From Acidobacteriota bacterium (GTDB lineage Bacteria > Acidobacteriota > UBA6911 > RPQK01 > JAJDTT01), in NCBI GenBank assembly GCA_028874215.1, contig JAPPLF010000083.1:42338-106337 (forward strand): 64,000 bases of DNA, in the 5' to 3' direction. Both the position numbers and the translations under genes were made by a program. Shown here piece by piece: positions 25,484-33,100 of the stretch (its first letter is position 1; every line of letters starts with the position of its first letter). Below the pieces are notes generated by a model that saw nothing but the letters and a program-made list of their open reading frames with translations, was not told where the DNA came from and did not search any database.

Positions 25484-26433
25484 ATGTCATTCCGATTGAC
25501 CCGCCGCGAGGTCCTGTCCGTTTCTGCAACCGGTTTGGCGACCGGCGGCTTCGCCCGCGCGAGCAAAGGGAAGCCGGCCGCGGCTGCCATTCCACCGGTC
25601 GAGGCTCTGATCACAGGCGACGAGCCCCAGGTCGAATCTTCCGGAGCGACGACAATGGCGACAACTGGCAGGAGGTGACACGCTTCACCGGGCTCGCCGA
25701 TATGGACGCTCCCTACAGCATGTTCGAGGGCAAGGACGGCTCGTTGCGCCTCTTCGCCTCCGCCGCGCCCATTCCCGGGGGAAGGGGATGGCCCAGGGAA
25801 TATCCTCGTTGGCTCATGCTCCTCATGCGCTCCCTGGACAAGGGCCTCACCTGGTCGACCGTCTCGGTGATCGGCAGCAATGACTACGACATGGACGAGG
25901 GCACGATCGCCTATTTGCCGGACGGCAGTCTGGGATTTTTCTGCCGGCCGACGTCGGCCTGGTTTCAGTCCTACGACGACGGAAGAACCTGGTCCCCGCC
26001 GCGCCTGCTCCTGACCGACCCGATCATCGAAGATCCCAACTTCGGAAGCGAGTTTCTCGGCCCCAAACTGCTCCGGCGGGGAGACGTGGTGACGACGCCC
26101 GGCGGGGTGACCGCCGTCGTCTTCGGGGGTCGCCACAAACTCGAAAGCGACGATCCCAAGGTGCCCAACAACGGAGAAGTGATCTACAGCCGGGACAACG
26201 GAAGGACCTGGGTGAAGCCGGCGCCGGGACGCGGCTTCAAGTGCGATCCCAAGTCCTACTACCCCAATGCCTGCGTTCTGGAGGACGGTTCCATCTTCAT
26301 GGTCGGCCAGCGGGAAGGCTTCAAGAACCGATTCGGCCCGCATGGGGCCGAGGTGACGTCGGTCCGGTTCCGCATCAAGAAACCCGAGGAGGGGGAAGGG
26401 GTCCGACTCCTGCCCATCGGCGAACCCTCTTGA
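25484..26433 (+). pseudogene. Tat-exported sialidase/BNR-repeat protein, frameshifted
   Basis: A Tat-like start (MSFRLTRREVLSVSATGLAT) at ATG 25484 runs in one frame to a stop near 25678. The body of a BNR-repeat sialidase-like protein lies in the frame one base back and opens with GRIFRSDDNGDNWQEV near 25628, continuing to 26433. It contains Asp-box motifs (SYDDGRTW and SRDNGRTW) and ends IGEPS. The two parts plainly belong to one gene, and the segment normally found between signal and first blade seems short, so a deletion with frameshift around 25600-25640 is likely. It may be a real pseudogene or a sequencing/assembly error. Confidence 0.7.
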
Positions 26434-26517
26434 TCGGGTGCGGGCTGGTCCCTGTCGGCAGGCAATTCCGTTGTCGGGTTCCTGCGGCAGTCCTCGACGA
26501 CCTGGAAACGCGGGTTC

Positions 26518-28806
26518 TTACAAGTCGTCAGGCGCGCCCATCCGGTAGCCGACTTGGCGCTCGGTAAAGATGTAGGTCGGACTGGACGCTTTGTCGCCCA
26601 GCTTTTTGCGGAGCTTCTTGACGAAGGCGCGCACCGGACGAAAATCGCCGGAATTGAGCCGGCCCCAGACTTGGCGCAACAGGGCCTCGTACGTCGTGAC
26701 CCGTCCAGCATTGACGGAGAGGACGCGGAGCAGTTCGTATTCGGTAGCCGTCAACTGTACTGGACGGTCGGCGAGGGTCACACGGCGTTCCGCGTAGTGG
26801 ACGGCCAGGTCTCCCACCCGGAAGGGTGTGGCCGGCTCATGGCTCCGCCGCAGCACCGCCCCGACTCTCGCGGCAAGTTCCGTCGGCGAAAAGGGTTTGA
26901 CGATGTAGTCGGCAGCCCCGACCTCCAAGGCCCTCGCGATGGTTTCATCCCTTCCGTAGCCGGAGATGAAGATGACCGGCAGCTCGGCCATCTCGGGATG
27001 GCGCTCCATCAGTTCTATTCCATCGGTCCCGGGAAGCATCAGGTCAAGCAGCACCAGCCGCGGTTTCTTGATTCTGATCAGCTCGGACACCTCCTGAGGA
27101 TCACCCGTCAGGAGCGGGGTGTAGCCGGCCGTTGCCAGCGCGTCCCGGACGTGATGGAGCGTGTGCGGGTCGTCGTCGACCACCAGGATGGGCGTTCGCT
27201 TCGGCTCTTCCCGATGCGGCCGGATCGTGCTGTGGACTTCGCTGGCCGTCGCGGCGACGTCTTCTACTTCAGCCACCGGAATCGTAAAAGTGAACACGGC
27301 GCCCATTCCGGGACCGCCGCTTTCGGCTCGGATTCGCCCCCCGTGAGCCTCTACCAGACCCTTGCAGATGGCCAAGCCGAGACCGGAACCCGCGATCCCC
27401 CGATCACCGCCGTCGACGCGTGCGTATTTCCGGAACAGGTGCGGCAGCAGTTCCGGCGGCACCCCTCGGCCCTTGTCCGATACCGAGATCGACACGTAAA
27501 CGTCGTCTCTCACGGCGGAGATCCCGATGGGAGAAGATTCGGGAGAATTCCGGGAAGAGTTGGACAGGAGGTTGTTCAATACCTGGACAATGCGCCTGTT
27601 GTCGGCCATCACCGGGGGCAGGTCCGGGGGCAGGTCGATTTGAATAATGTGTCTGCCGCCGCCGCTCAGGAACGTCTTCCGAGCCTGTTCCACCAAAGTG
27701 GCCACCGCCGTGTTTTCGAGAGTGACCGACAGGGTGCCCGTCTCGATGCGTCCCGCGTCAAGAAGATCGCTGATCAGGCCGCGCATGTGGTCGGCCTGTT
27801 CGTCGATGATGCGGAAGAATTGGAGCATCTCTGCCGGATCCAAAGCCGGCGCAGCGCCCAGCACGGAGGCGGTCGAGCCCTTGATGGAGGTCAGCGGAGT
27901 CCGTAGTTCGTGGCTCACCAGGCCCAGGAACTCGACCCTCAAACGTTCCAACTCTTCCAGCGGCGCCAAGTCCTGCAGGGTGACGACCGTGGATACGACT
28001 TCGCCGTCTTCCGAACGGATCGGCGTGAGGTTGACCAAGGTCGTGACGCTTCGTCCGTCGGGGACCTCGAGAACAATCTCCTCGGCACGCACGGTTTCGC
28101 CGCGGCTCAGCGCCTCGGAGAGGGGGAGTTCCGAGAAGGCGAACTCCTGGCCGTCGGCGCGCCGCAGGGTGATGACCTCCGGTAGCTGCTCCAAGGACCG
28201 GCCCGGCATGCGCAGCTTCTCGACGATCCGCTTCAACTCCCGGTTAAACGACACCACACTGCCGGTTTTGGCGTCGAAGACTGCGACGCCCACCGGCGAG
28301 GTGTCGATCAGGGCTTCCAGGTCGGCCCGGGCCCGCTGCTCCTCCCGGTGCTTGCGGGCGTTGGCGATGGCCGTCGCTGCCTGTGCAGCGAACATCACGA
28401 GAATCTCCTCGTCCTCGCTCGTGAAATCCTGTCCGCCTTCCTTCTCGCCCAGAAAGAAGTTCCCGACATAGATTCCCCGATAACGCATGGGCGTTCCCTG
28501 GAAGGCCTTCGACAGAATCTGGGGTGGACAGTAGCCCAGGAGCGACTCGACGTAGGCGGGCAGGTCTCGAATTCTCAGCGCCCCCGGAAGGTCCCGGAAG
28601 TGTGCGAAGAGCCGGGGACCGTCGGCCCAGTTCGCCATTCCTTGCTTCTCTTCGGGAGTGATGCCGGAAGTCACGAATTCCTGAATCTGTCCCGAACCGT
28701 CGATGGTCACGATGGCGCCAAAGCGAGAACGGGTCAGGGAGCGGGCGCTTTCAACGACCCCGCGCAACACCCTGTTTTCGTTGTTCAGCTCTTCGAGGCT
28801 TTTCAT
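26518..28806 (-). CDS. One-piece sensor histidine kinase-receiver-winged helix regulator
   Basis: A 762-residue cytoplasmic protein that carries a whole two-component system. Order: GAF-like sensor (about 15-160), PAS-like domain (165-285), HisKA with phosphorylated H299 (LVSHELRTPLTSIKG), HATPase with N-box (NNLLSNSSRN) and G-boxes (DKGRGVPP, GSGLGLAICKG) to 510, receiver with D588 (VLLDLMLPG) and K637 (VKPFS), and an OmpR-type winged helix (670-762, TATEYELLRVL, VRAFVKKLRKKLG, GYRMG). No membrane segment is visible, so the signal is probably internal. A DNA-binding output on the same chain as the kinase is uncommon. It is separated from plus-strand genes by a 755-base gap. Confidence 0.9.
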   Translation of the reverse strand: MKSLEELNNENRVLRGVVESARSLTRSRFGAIVTIDGSGQIQEFVTSGITPEEKQGMANWADGPRLFAHFRDLPGALRIRDLPAYVESLLGYCPPQILSKAFQGTPMRYRGIYVGNFFLGEKEGGQDFTSEDEEILVMFAAQAATAIANARKHREEQRARADLEALIDTSPVGVAVFDAKTGSVVSFNRELKRIVEKLRMPGRSLEQLPEVITLRRADGQEFAFSELPLSEALSRGETVRAEEIVLEVPDGRSVTTLVNLTPIRSEDGEVVSTVVTLQDLAPLEELERLRVEFLGLVSHELRTPLTSIKGSTASVLGAAPALDPAEMLQFFRIIDEQADHMRGLISDLLDAGRIETGTLSVTLENTAVATLVEQARKTFLSGGGRHIIQIDLPPDLPPVMADNRRIVQVLNNLLSNSSRNSPESSPIGISAVRDDVYVSISVSDKGRGVPPELLPHLFRKYARVDGGDRGIAGSGLGLAICKGLVEAHGGRIRAESGGPGMGAVFTFTIPVAEVEDVAATASEVHSTIRPHREEPKRTPILVVDDDPHTLHHVRDALATAGYTPLLTGDPQEVSELIRIKKPRLVLLDLMLPGTDGIELMERHPEMAELPVIFISGYGRDETIARALEVGAADYIVKPFSPTELAARVGAVLRRSHEPATPFRVGDLAVHYAERRVTLADRPVQLTATEYELLRVLSVNAGRVTTYEALLRQVWGRLNSGDFRPVRAFVKKLRKKLGDKASSPTYIFTERQVGYRMGAPDDL

Positions 28807-29561
28807 CGGCCCATCCTCGCCGGCCTGAAGAGCAGGGCGTTATTCGATGCTGCCAGGTGTGCGCTCGATGACGGAACCGGATACGGGGAACGCCGAACTT
28901 GTCCGGTTTCCATGATCGTGCCTTCAATATTGTTCACGAAGAAGTCATCTTACCAGGACAAATAATCACGCTGAAATCACATACTGAGTCTATAATCTAC
29001 CATAGCATTCATTGAGGGATTTAATGTGATGCTCATTGCCGGATCGTCAAGTCGACTCCGTCACGTGAAGGAGCCGACACTGCCTCTAAGCCAACTCGTC
29101 CTGCGCCGGACGAAGAGTCCATTGGAGTTGTATTTCGGAAACTCCGACCGGTGGTTTCACAAAGGCACAGGTGTGCCGACTTCGGGAGGCCCCCGGAGAT
29201 CCGTGGAAGTTGCCGGGTCAGTTCCTGCATGCTATCCCTGGGAAAGAGCCGCACGCCGGCCTGGAGTCTTCTGATACAGCGCGAACATCCAATCGCCGCG
29301 TAACGGGCGGCATGCTTGTCGCGGATGCCGGCGATGGCCGGCATCCGCAGCCAATGGCCGTCCGGGTTGGTTGTTTACAATATGTAGCATTCTCCCTCCC
29401 ATTCGTGCTACCGTCCTCGGCAATGGTCGTCCGCTCCTGCGTCGCCGCCTTCCAATTACCCGTCTGAACTCAATTCGGACCGGGGCGCATCGCCTCCTCA
29501 AATCGCGGCCGCCGACCACGCGGCCAAATCCGTCATCCTGCATTCCGGGAAGGAAGAACCC
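28807..29561. other. 755-base gap, AT-rich promoter-like patch, no firm gene
   Basis: The gap lies between the divergent kinase gene and the lipoprotein operon. A perfect TATAAT at 28991-28996 sits in an AT-rich patch; downstream are GAGGGA and an 82-codon frame (GTG 29026 or ATG 29029 to 29274) whose protein is arginine/serine-rich and not recognisable. I see no good -35 box at the usual distance. The stretch 29280-29560 holds no convincing gene. A GGAAGGAAG sequence just before 29562 is the ribosome-binding site of the next gene. Confidence 0.35.
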
Positions 29562-30098
29562 ATGCCACGCATTTGCTTTGCCATGCACGAAATCCGCCGC
29601 TCGCTGATCGCCGCAGTGCTGATTCTTCCTCTGTCCGCCTGCGCCAAGCCCAGCTATATCAAGAACGCCTCCGGCACCCAGTTGGAGGGATTGCTGTCCG
29701 CGCAACAGAACGTCTCCGACTACCAGGCCCACGTGGATGAATTATTCGCTTCCGCTGTGGAGTTGCGGCGGGAAGCCCGGGTTTTGAAGCGCACCGTCGA
29801 GACGGTCAAGGCCAATCATGACCCCGATCCCCTGGAGGCTTCCGCCGCCATCGCGGTGAGGATCGCGCAAATTCAGGCTCAGGAAGCGCGCCGGCCGGGC
29901 CCGTTGCGGAAACTGCGGCCGAAACACGAAGAGCAGATGGACATCCTCGGCAGCCTTCTGGACATGCTGTACCGCAGCCAGTCTCTGATCCACGAGTACA
30001 TCATGACCGACATTGGTCCCGGCGCCGATCGGATGACCGAGATCGGCTCCGGTCTGGAACGCCTCCTGAAGCGTCAGGACGGGGGGACTCCACAATGA
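29562..30098 (+). CDS. Unknown lipoprotein, helical
   Basis: A 178-residue lipoprotein: signal IRRSLIAAVLILPLSAC with lipidated C27. The rest is mostly helical and charged (ELRREARVLKRTVETVKANHD), ending SGLERLLKRQDGGTPQ, with long amphipathic stretches that could form a coiled coil. The start ATG 29562 has GGAAGGAAG upstream. It overlaps the next gene by four bases (ATGA). I do not recognise the family. Together with the next three genes it forms an apparent operon of envelope proteins, and lipid anchoring suggests it is the outer- or inner-membrane-tethered part of that set. Confidence 0.7.
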   Translation: MPRICFAMHEIRRSLIAAVLILPLSACAKPSYIKNASGTQLEGLLSAQQNVSDYQAHVDELFASAVELRREARVLKRTVETVKANHDPDPLEASAAIAVRIAQIQAQEARRPGPLRKLRPKHEEQMDILGSLLDMLYRSQSLIHEYIMTDIGPGADRMTEIGSGLERLLKRQDGGTPQ

Positions 30099-30784
30099 CC
30101 CGCACACGGACTCTCTTCGCCCTGTTCCTCGTTTTGCTGTTCCCCGCCGCCACCCCCGCCAAGGACGCTCCCGCCGGAATCGTCCGGTTGTCCGAGAAGA
30201 TCACCGGTGCGCTGGACCGGATCGAAAAGAAACTGCGGCAAGACAAACAAGCCTGGCAGGAAGCCATGGAGTTCTATTACGGCGCCGTCGAATCGGAACT
30301 GGCTCAAGCCCGGCTGAAGCGACGGGAATTCCGCCATGCAGAGCTCGCCCTGCGACTCCGGACGTCGTGGGCGAAGGAGCCGTTCCGGACGGCGGTTCTC
30401 ATGCGTCTCGCCGAGATCGATCTGGCGGCCGACGAAGTCTCCGCGGCCCGGTTGCGCCGGCTCCGGGAGATCGACGGTCAACGCCGGTCCGGGCTCGACC
30501 GGCTGATCTCGCTGGTCAGCCGGTTGAGGATCGGGCAGGTGGAGCTGACCCGGTACCTGTCCGACACGTCGCTGTCCAATCGGGTCGGCGAGATCGACCT
30601 CTCCCGCGTCGCCCTGGCCGTGGCCGAGGCGCGGCGCCTCCGCCGGTCTCCTTCGGTCGGGCAGGAACAGGCAGCGGCCGGAATCGAGGAAGAGCGGGAC
30701 CGCCTGGAGGAAGCCGTGAAGGGATTCCGGGAGTTTCTGGATGTGCTGGACCGCGTGATCGAACGGGTTCCGGACGAGGAGTAG
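30095..30784 (+). CDS. Unknown exported helical protein
   Basis: A 229-residue protein with a clear signal peptide (LFALFLVLLFPAATPAKDA). The mature part is almost wholly helical and rich in Arg, Glu and Leu (LRRLREIDGQRRSGLDRLISLVSRLRIG; FREFLDVLDRVIERVPDEE), consistent with a long coiled coil in the periplasm. It starts inside the stop of the lipoprotein gene, and the next gene begins three bases after its stop. No catalytic motif is visible. It probably forms a complex with the lipoprotein. Family not recognised. Confidence 0.68.
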   Translation: MTRTRTLFALFLVLLFPAATPAKDAPAGIVRLSEKITGALDRIEKKLRQDKQAWQEAMEFYYGAVESELAQARLKRREFRHAELALRLRTSWAKEPFRTAVLMRLAEIDLAADEVSAARLRRLREIDGQRRSGLDRLISLVSRLRIGQVELTRYLSDTSLSNRVGEIDLSRVALAVAEARRLRRSPSVGQEQAAAGIEEERDRLEEAVKGFREFLDVLDRVIERVPDEE

Positions 30785-30787
30785 GGA

Positions 30788-31312
30788 ATGGATCTGAACA
30801 TGGGAAATCTGATGGGAATCGCCAAGGACACCCGTTCTCTGCTGCAGGAGGTCGTGGGTCTGCGGGACCAGGGAGACGACGCCGGGACGGCTGGATTGGA
30901 GAGCGCCGCCTTGGCTGCCATCGAGCGGGTCAGGGACGCGGTCGGCAGCGCCGGCGCCGCCGGGTCCGCCGAGAGCGGGGAGGTCAAGAGAGTCCTGCTG
31001 CAGGAGCGAAGGGTCATCGACGACCGGCTCCTCTACGACACCGAACTCGATGCGCGCGGATACTCGGATCTCCTGGAGCAGAAGGGAAACATCGACGCGA
31101 AGCTGTTCACGCTGTCTGTCGGCGCCGTGCTCACGTGGGACCGGTTGTTCACCGCGGACGAACTGGACGGCCTCCGCGCCGGCGTCGACGCCGCGGCGCA
31201 GGAGGTTCGGGAACAGAAGGAACTGGCCGGTGTGGTGAACGGCGTCTTCAAGGCGTTTTCCATCAGCCTGAAGATCACCGCCAGGATCGCGGGGCTCCCG
31301 GGGGTCGTGTGA
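30788..31312 (+). CDS. Unknown soluble protein of the same operon
   Basis: A 174-residue protein without a clear signal peptide. It begins MDLNMGNLMGIAKDTRSLLQ, has a Gly/Ala-rich linker (VGSAGAAGSAESG) and a second helical half (LLYDTELDARGYSDLLEQKG) ending in a moderately hydrophobic ISLKITARIAGLPGVV tail that might touch a membrane. It stands three bases after the exported helical protein and 79 bases before the holin-like gene. Unrecognised; its presence in the set may mean a cytoplasmic partner or an adaptor. Confidence 0.62.
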   Translation: MDLNMGNLMGIAKDTRSLLQEVVGLRDQGDDAGTAGLESAALAAIERVRDAVGSAGAAGSAESGEVKRVLLQERRVIDDRLLYDTELDARGYSDLLEQKGNIDAKLFTLSVGAVLTWDRLFTADELDGLRAGVDAAAQEVREQKELAGVVNGVFKAFSISLKITARIAGLPGVV

Positions 31313-31391
31313 CCCGCAGCGGGGTGCCGCGGGAGAAAGAGCCCTGAGCGATTCCATGAAAACATCCATTTTCACAGCTTTGGAGGACGGG

Positions 31392-31598
31392 ATGAGTAAC
31401 GCAAAAAAGTTCATGTCGGATGGCGACGGCAATCCATCCTCAATGCGCCTGATGTCCATGTTGGCGTTGATCGTGGCGGCCGTGCTCGCGTGCGTCGAGG
31501 TGTTCGGCTGGGGGTCGGGCAGCGGCAAGACCGAGCTGGTCCTGTATTTCCTGGTCGCCGCATTCGCCCCGAAAGCCGTACAGAAATTCGCCGAGTAG
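31392..31598 (+). CDS. Small holin-like two-helix membrane protein
   Basis: A 68-residue protein starting MSNAKKFMSDGDGNPSSMRL and then two hydrophobic segments (MSMLALIVAAVLACVEVFGW and LVLYFLVAAFAPKAVQKF) joined by a short GSGSGKTE turn. The layout and the ending resemble small phage membrane proteins annotated as putative holins; that likeness is a judgement from pattern only. I choose ATG 31392 because GGAGG stands five bases upstream; an ATG at 31356 would add 12 residues and has no ribosome-binding site. It may make a pore or anchor the neighbouring proteins to the inner membrane. Confidence 0.62.
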   Translation: MSNAKKFMSDGDGNPSSMRLMSMLALIVAAVLACVEVFGWGSGSGKTELVLYFLVAAFAPKAVQKFAE

Positions 31599-31610
31599 GC
31601 CCATGAGTCA

Positions 31611-31637
31611 GGAGGGGCGACGTTCCTGTCCCCCTCC
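31611..31637. repeat. TTCCT-loop hairpin after the holin-like gene
   Basis: GGAGGGGCGAC-GTTCCT-GTCCCCCTCC starts 13 bases after the holin-like gene's stop. Pairing is good apart from one bulged C. The rest of the 307-base gap to the beta-barrel gene (31638-31905) holds nothing I can recognise; an in-frame extension of the barrel gene through it has low-complexity, unlikely protein sequence. Confidence 0.6.
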
Positions 31638-31905
31638 TTCCGCGTTGCCGCTTTTCGCCGCCGAATTTTGGCGGCTGCAATGCTGCTGCTCACCGCGGGG
31701 ACGAACCCTCCGCCCCGATCGGTCCCCGCGCCCGCGACCTGGTTCTTCCCCCAACCTGTCCCGCCTGATCGTCCCGCCTGAAATCGAGAGCAAGCCCGGT
31801 TTCTGGAAGTTGACCGCGGCTTCGACGAACCATAGGCTGATTTCCACAGATCGGCGGGTTCCGGTTATTGTTCATTTGTGGTTCTCCGGAAGGGAGTCGA
31901 AGCTC

Positions 31906-32613
31906 TTGAAATCTCTAGCCAAATGGATCGGTTGGATAGCGGTGACCGTCGTCGGCTCCGGTATGGGCGACGCCCGCGGCCAGTCCCCCTTCTACCTGCG
32001 GGTGGGCGCCGAAGCGGGCCAGGTCACGGTGGAACACACCAAGAAGGTGACCATCGGGGGCGGGTCCAGTTCCAGCACGTCGTCCTCAGCGGGCGCCGCG
32101 TTGGCGGGCAGCATGGCGTTCGGAGCGCGCCTCGGCCTGCCCGGAAACTGGCTGGTGGGCGGCGAGCTCGAGGCGGACGTCTCCAGCCGGCGGATGCTGG
32201 AAGGCACCATCTCGCCGACCCGGAGCGGTAACGTTCACGACGTCTGGCCCGGACGTTGGGACTACAGCGACCTGGGGGGAGCGGGCGGAAACATCATCCT
32301 GGGCCGAAGAGCCGCCGCCGGACTCGCGGACATCTATGTCCTGGCCGGGATCCGCCGAAACTGGACCGAGTTCGCGAGCGGAGCGACGAATCCCGCGACC
32401 GGAGTGGCCGGTGAGGACCGGGAACGGCTGGGAAGAAGGCCGTGGTCCATCGGCGCGGGAACCACGCTGCGCCTCAAGTGGCCGGTCGATTTCCGAGTCC
32501 GCTACATCCGTTCGATCACCGACTGGGTGGTCGCCGACGAGTCGGTGCGGCTCGACTACCGGTATGCCACGAACGGAGTGCTGGTCTCCGTCGGGATTCA
32601 TGTGTTCGGGTGA
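31906..32613 (+). CDS. Small outer-membrane beta-barrel protein
   Basis: A 235-residue exported protein: signal peptide MKSLAKWIGWIAVTVVGSG ending at DARGQ, then repeated short amphipathic strands (FYLRVGAEAGQVTVEH; NWLVGGELEADVS; DIYVLAGIRRNWTEF; WSIGAGTTLRLKWPVDFRVRYIRS) and a terminal strand GVLVSVGIHVFG. It fits an eight-stranded OmpA/Omp25-like barrel, although the final residue is Gly instead of Phe. There is a serine-rich loop near residue 50. The TTG at 31906 is preferred: GGAAGGGAG stands nine bases before it and the signal follows at once. It could act with the upstream envelope set, but the hairpin between them may end that operon. Confidence 0.7.
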   Translation: MKSLAKWIGWIAVTVVGSGMGDARGQSPFYLRVGAEAGQVTVEHTKKVTIGGGSSSSTSSSAGAALAGSMAFGARLGLPGNWLVGGELEADVSSRRMLEGTISPTRSGNVHDVWPGRWDYSDLGGAGGNIILGRRAAAGLADIYVLAGIRRNWTEFASGATNPATGVAGEDRERLGRRPWSIGAGTTLRLKWPVDFRVRYIRSITDWVVADESVRLDYRYATNGVLVSVGIHVFG

Positions 32614-32798
32614 AACGCTGGATTCAAGTGCTTGTGTAGGCTCGGAACAAGCCGGCGGTCAGCAGGATTCCCGCAGGAAGCCGGTCGTACGATCGGCACC
32701 GTGCGTAGATCACGTGGAGCCCGAGTCGGCATTCCATAGGCCTCACTGCTGACCCTTGTCAATACCCACAACAACCTTCGATGGAGTGTGATTGTGGT

Positions 32799-33029
32799 AT
32801 GAAGCTGAAGACGTCAGTCACACTCGCACAGGATGTTTTGGCCGCCATCGAAGCGGTGACTCGTGAAGGTGAAAGCCGATCTCAAGCGATCGAGAGGCTG
32901 CTCCGCGACAGCTTCGCCGAGAGAGAACGAGCCGCGATGGACGAGCGCGACCGCGAGATCATCAATATGCATGCCGATGAACTCAACGAAGAAGCGGTCG
33001 ATGTTCTTGGCTATCAGGTGGAAACTTGA
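32799..33029 (+). CDS. Antitoxin-like RHH protein, partner of a broken mazF
   Basis: A 76-residue protein: MKLKTSVTLAQDVLAAIEAV followed by a SRSQAIERLLRDSF helix, a ribbon-helix-helix-like pattern, and an acidic tail (EEAVDVLGYQVET) suited to toxin binding. An ATG at 32781 would add six residues. Its stop overlaps the start of a truncated mazF (TTGA), the order of a mazEF operon. As the toxin is cut short, this is an orphan antitoxin. It could still act as a repressor or protect against a related toxin elsewhere. Confidence 0.65.
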   Translation: MKLKTSVTLAQDVLAAIEAVTREGESRSQAIERLLRDSFAERERAAMDERDREIINMHADELNEEAVDVLGYQVET

Positions 33030-33100
33030 GGCGTGGCGACCTTTACCGGGTCGCCAAACCGACCACGAGCGACCCGAAGCGCTTTCGCGTGTTCGTTACC
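33026..33100 (+). pseudogene. MazF toxin N-terminal remnant
   Basis: From TTG 33026, overlapping the antitoxin stop, the frame reads MRRGDLYRVAKPTTSDPKRF and then RVFV, the typical start of MazF-family endoribonucleases. After about 25 residues the likeness ends and the frame continues as arginine/serine-rich nonsense to 33289 on the opposite strand of the sigma54-activator gene. The toxin core is missing, so it cannot be active. The stop codon of the opposing gene (33096-33098) lies inside this remnant, so the junction marks a past rearrangement. Confidence 0.6.

Noticed and set aside
29033..29344. A 103-residue minus-strand frame in the gap after the kinase gene
   Set aside because: No family likeness or ribosome-binding site, and it overlaps other equally weak frames.
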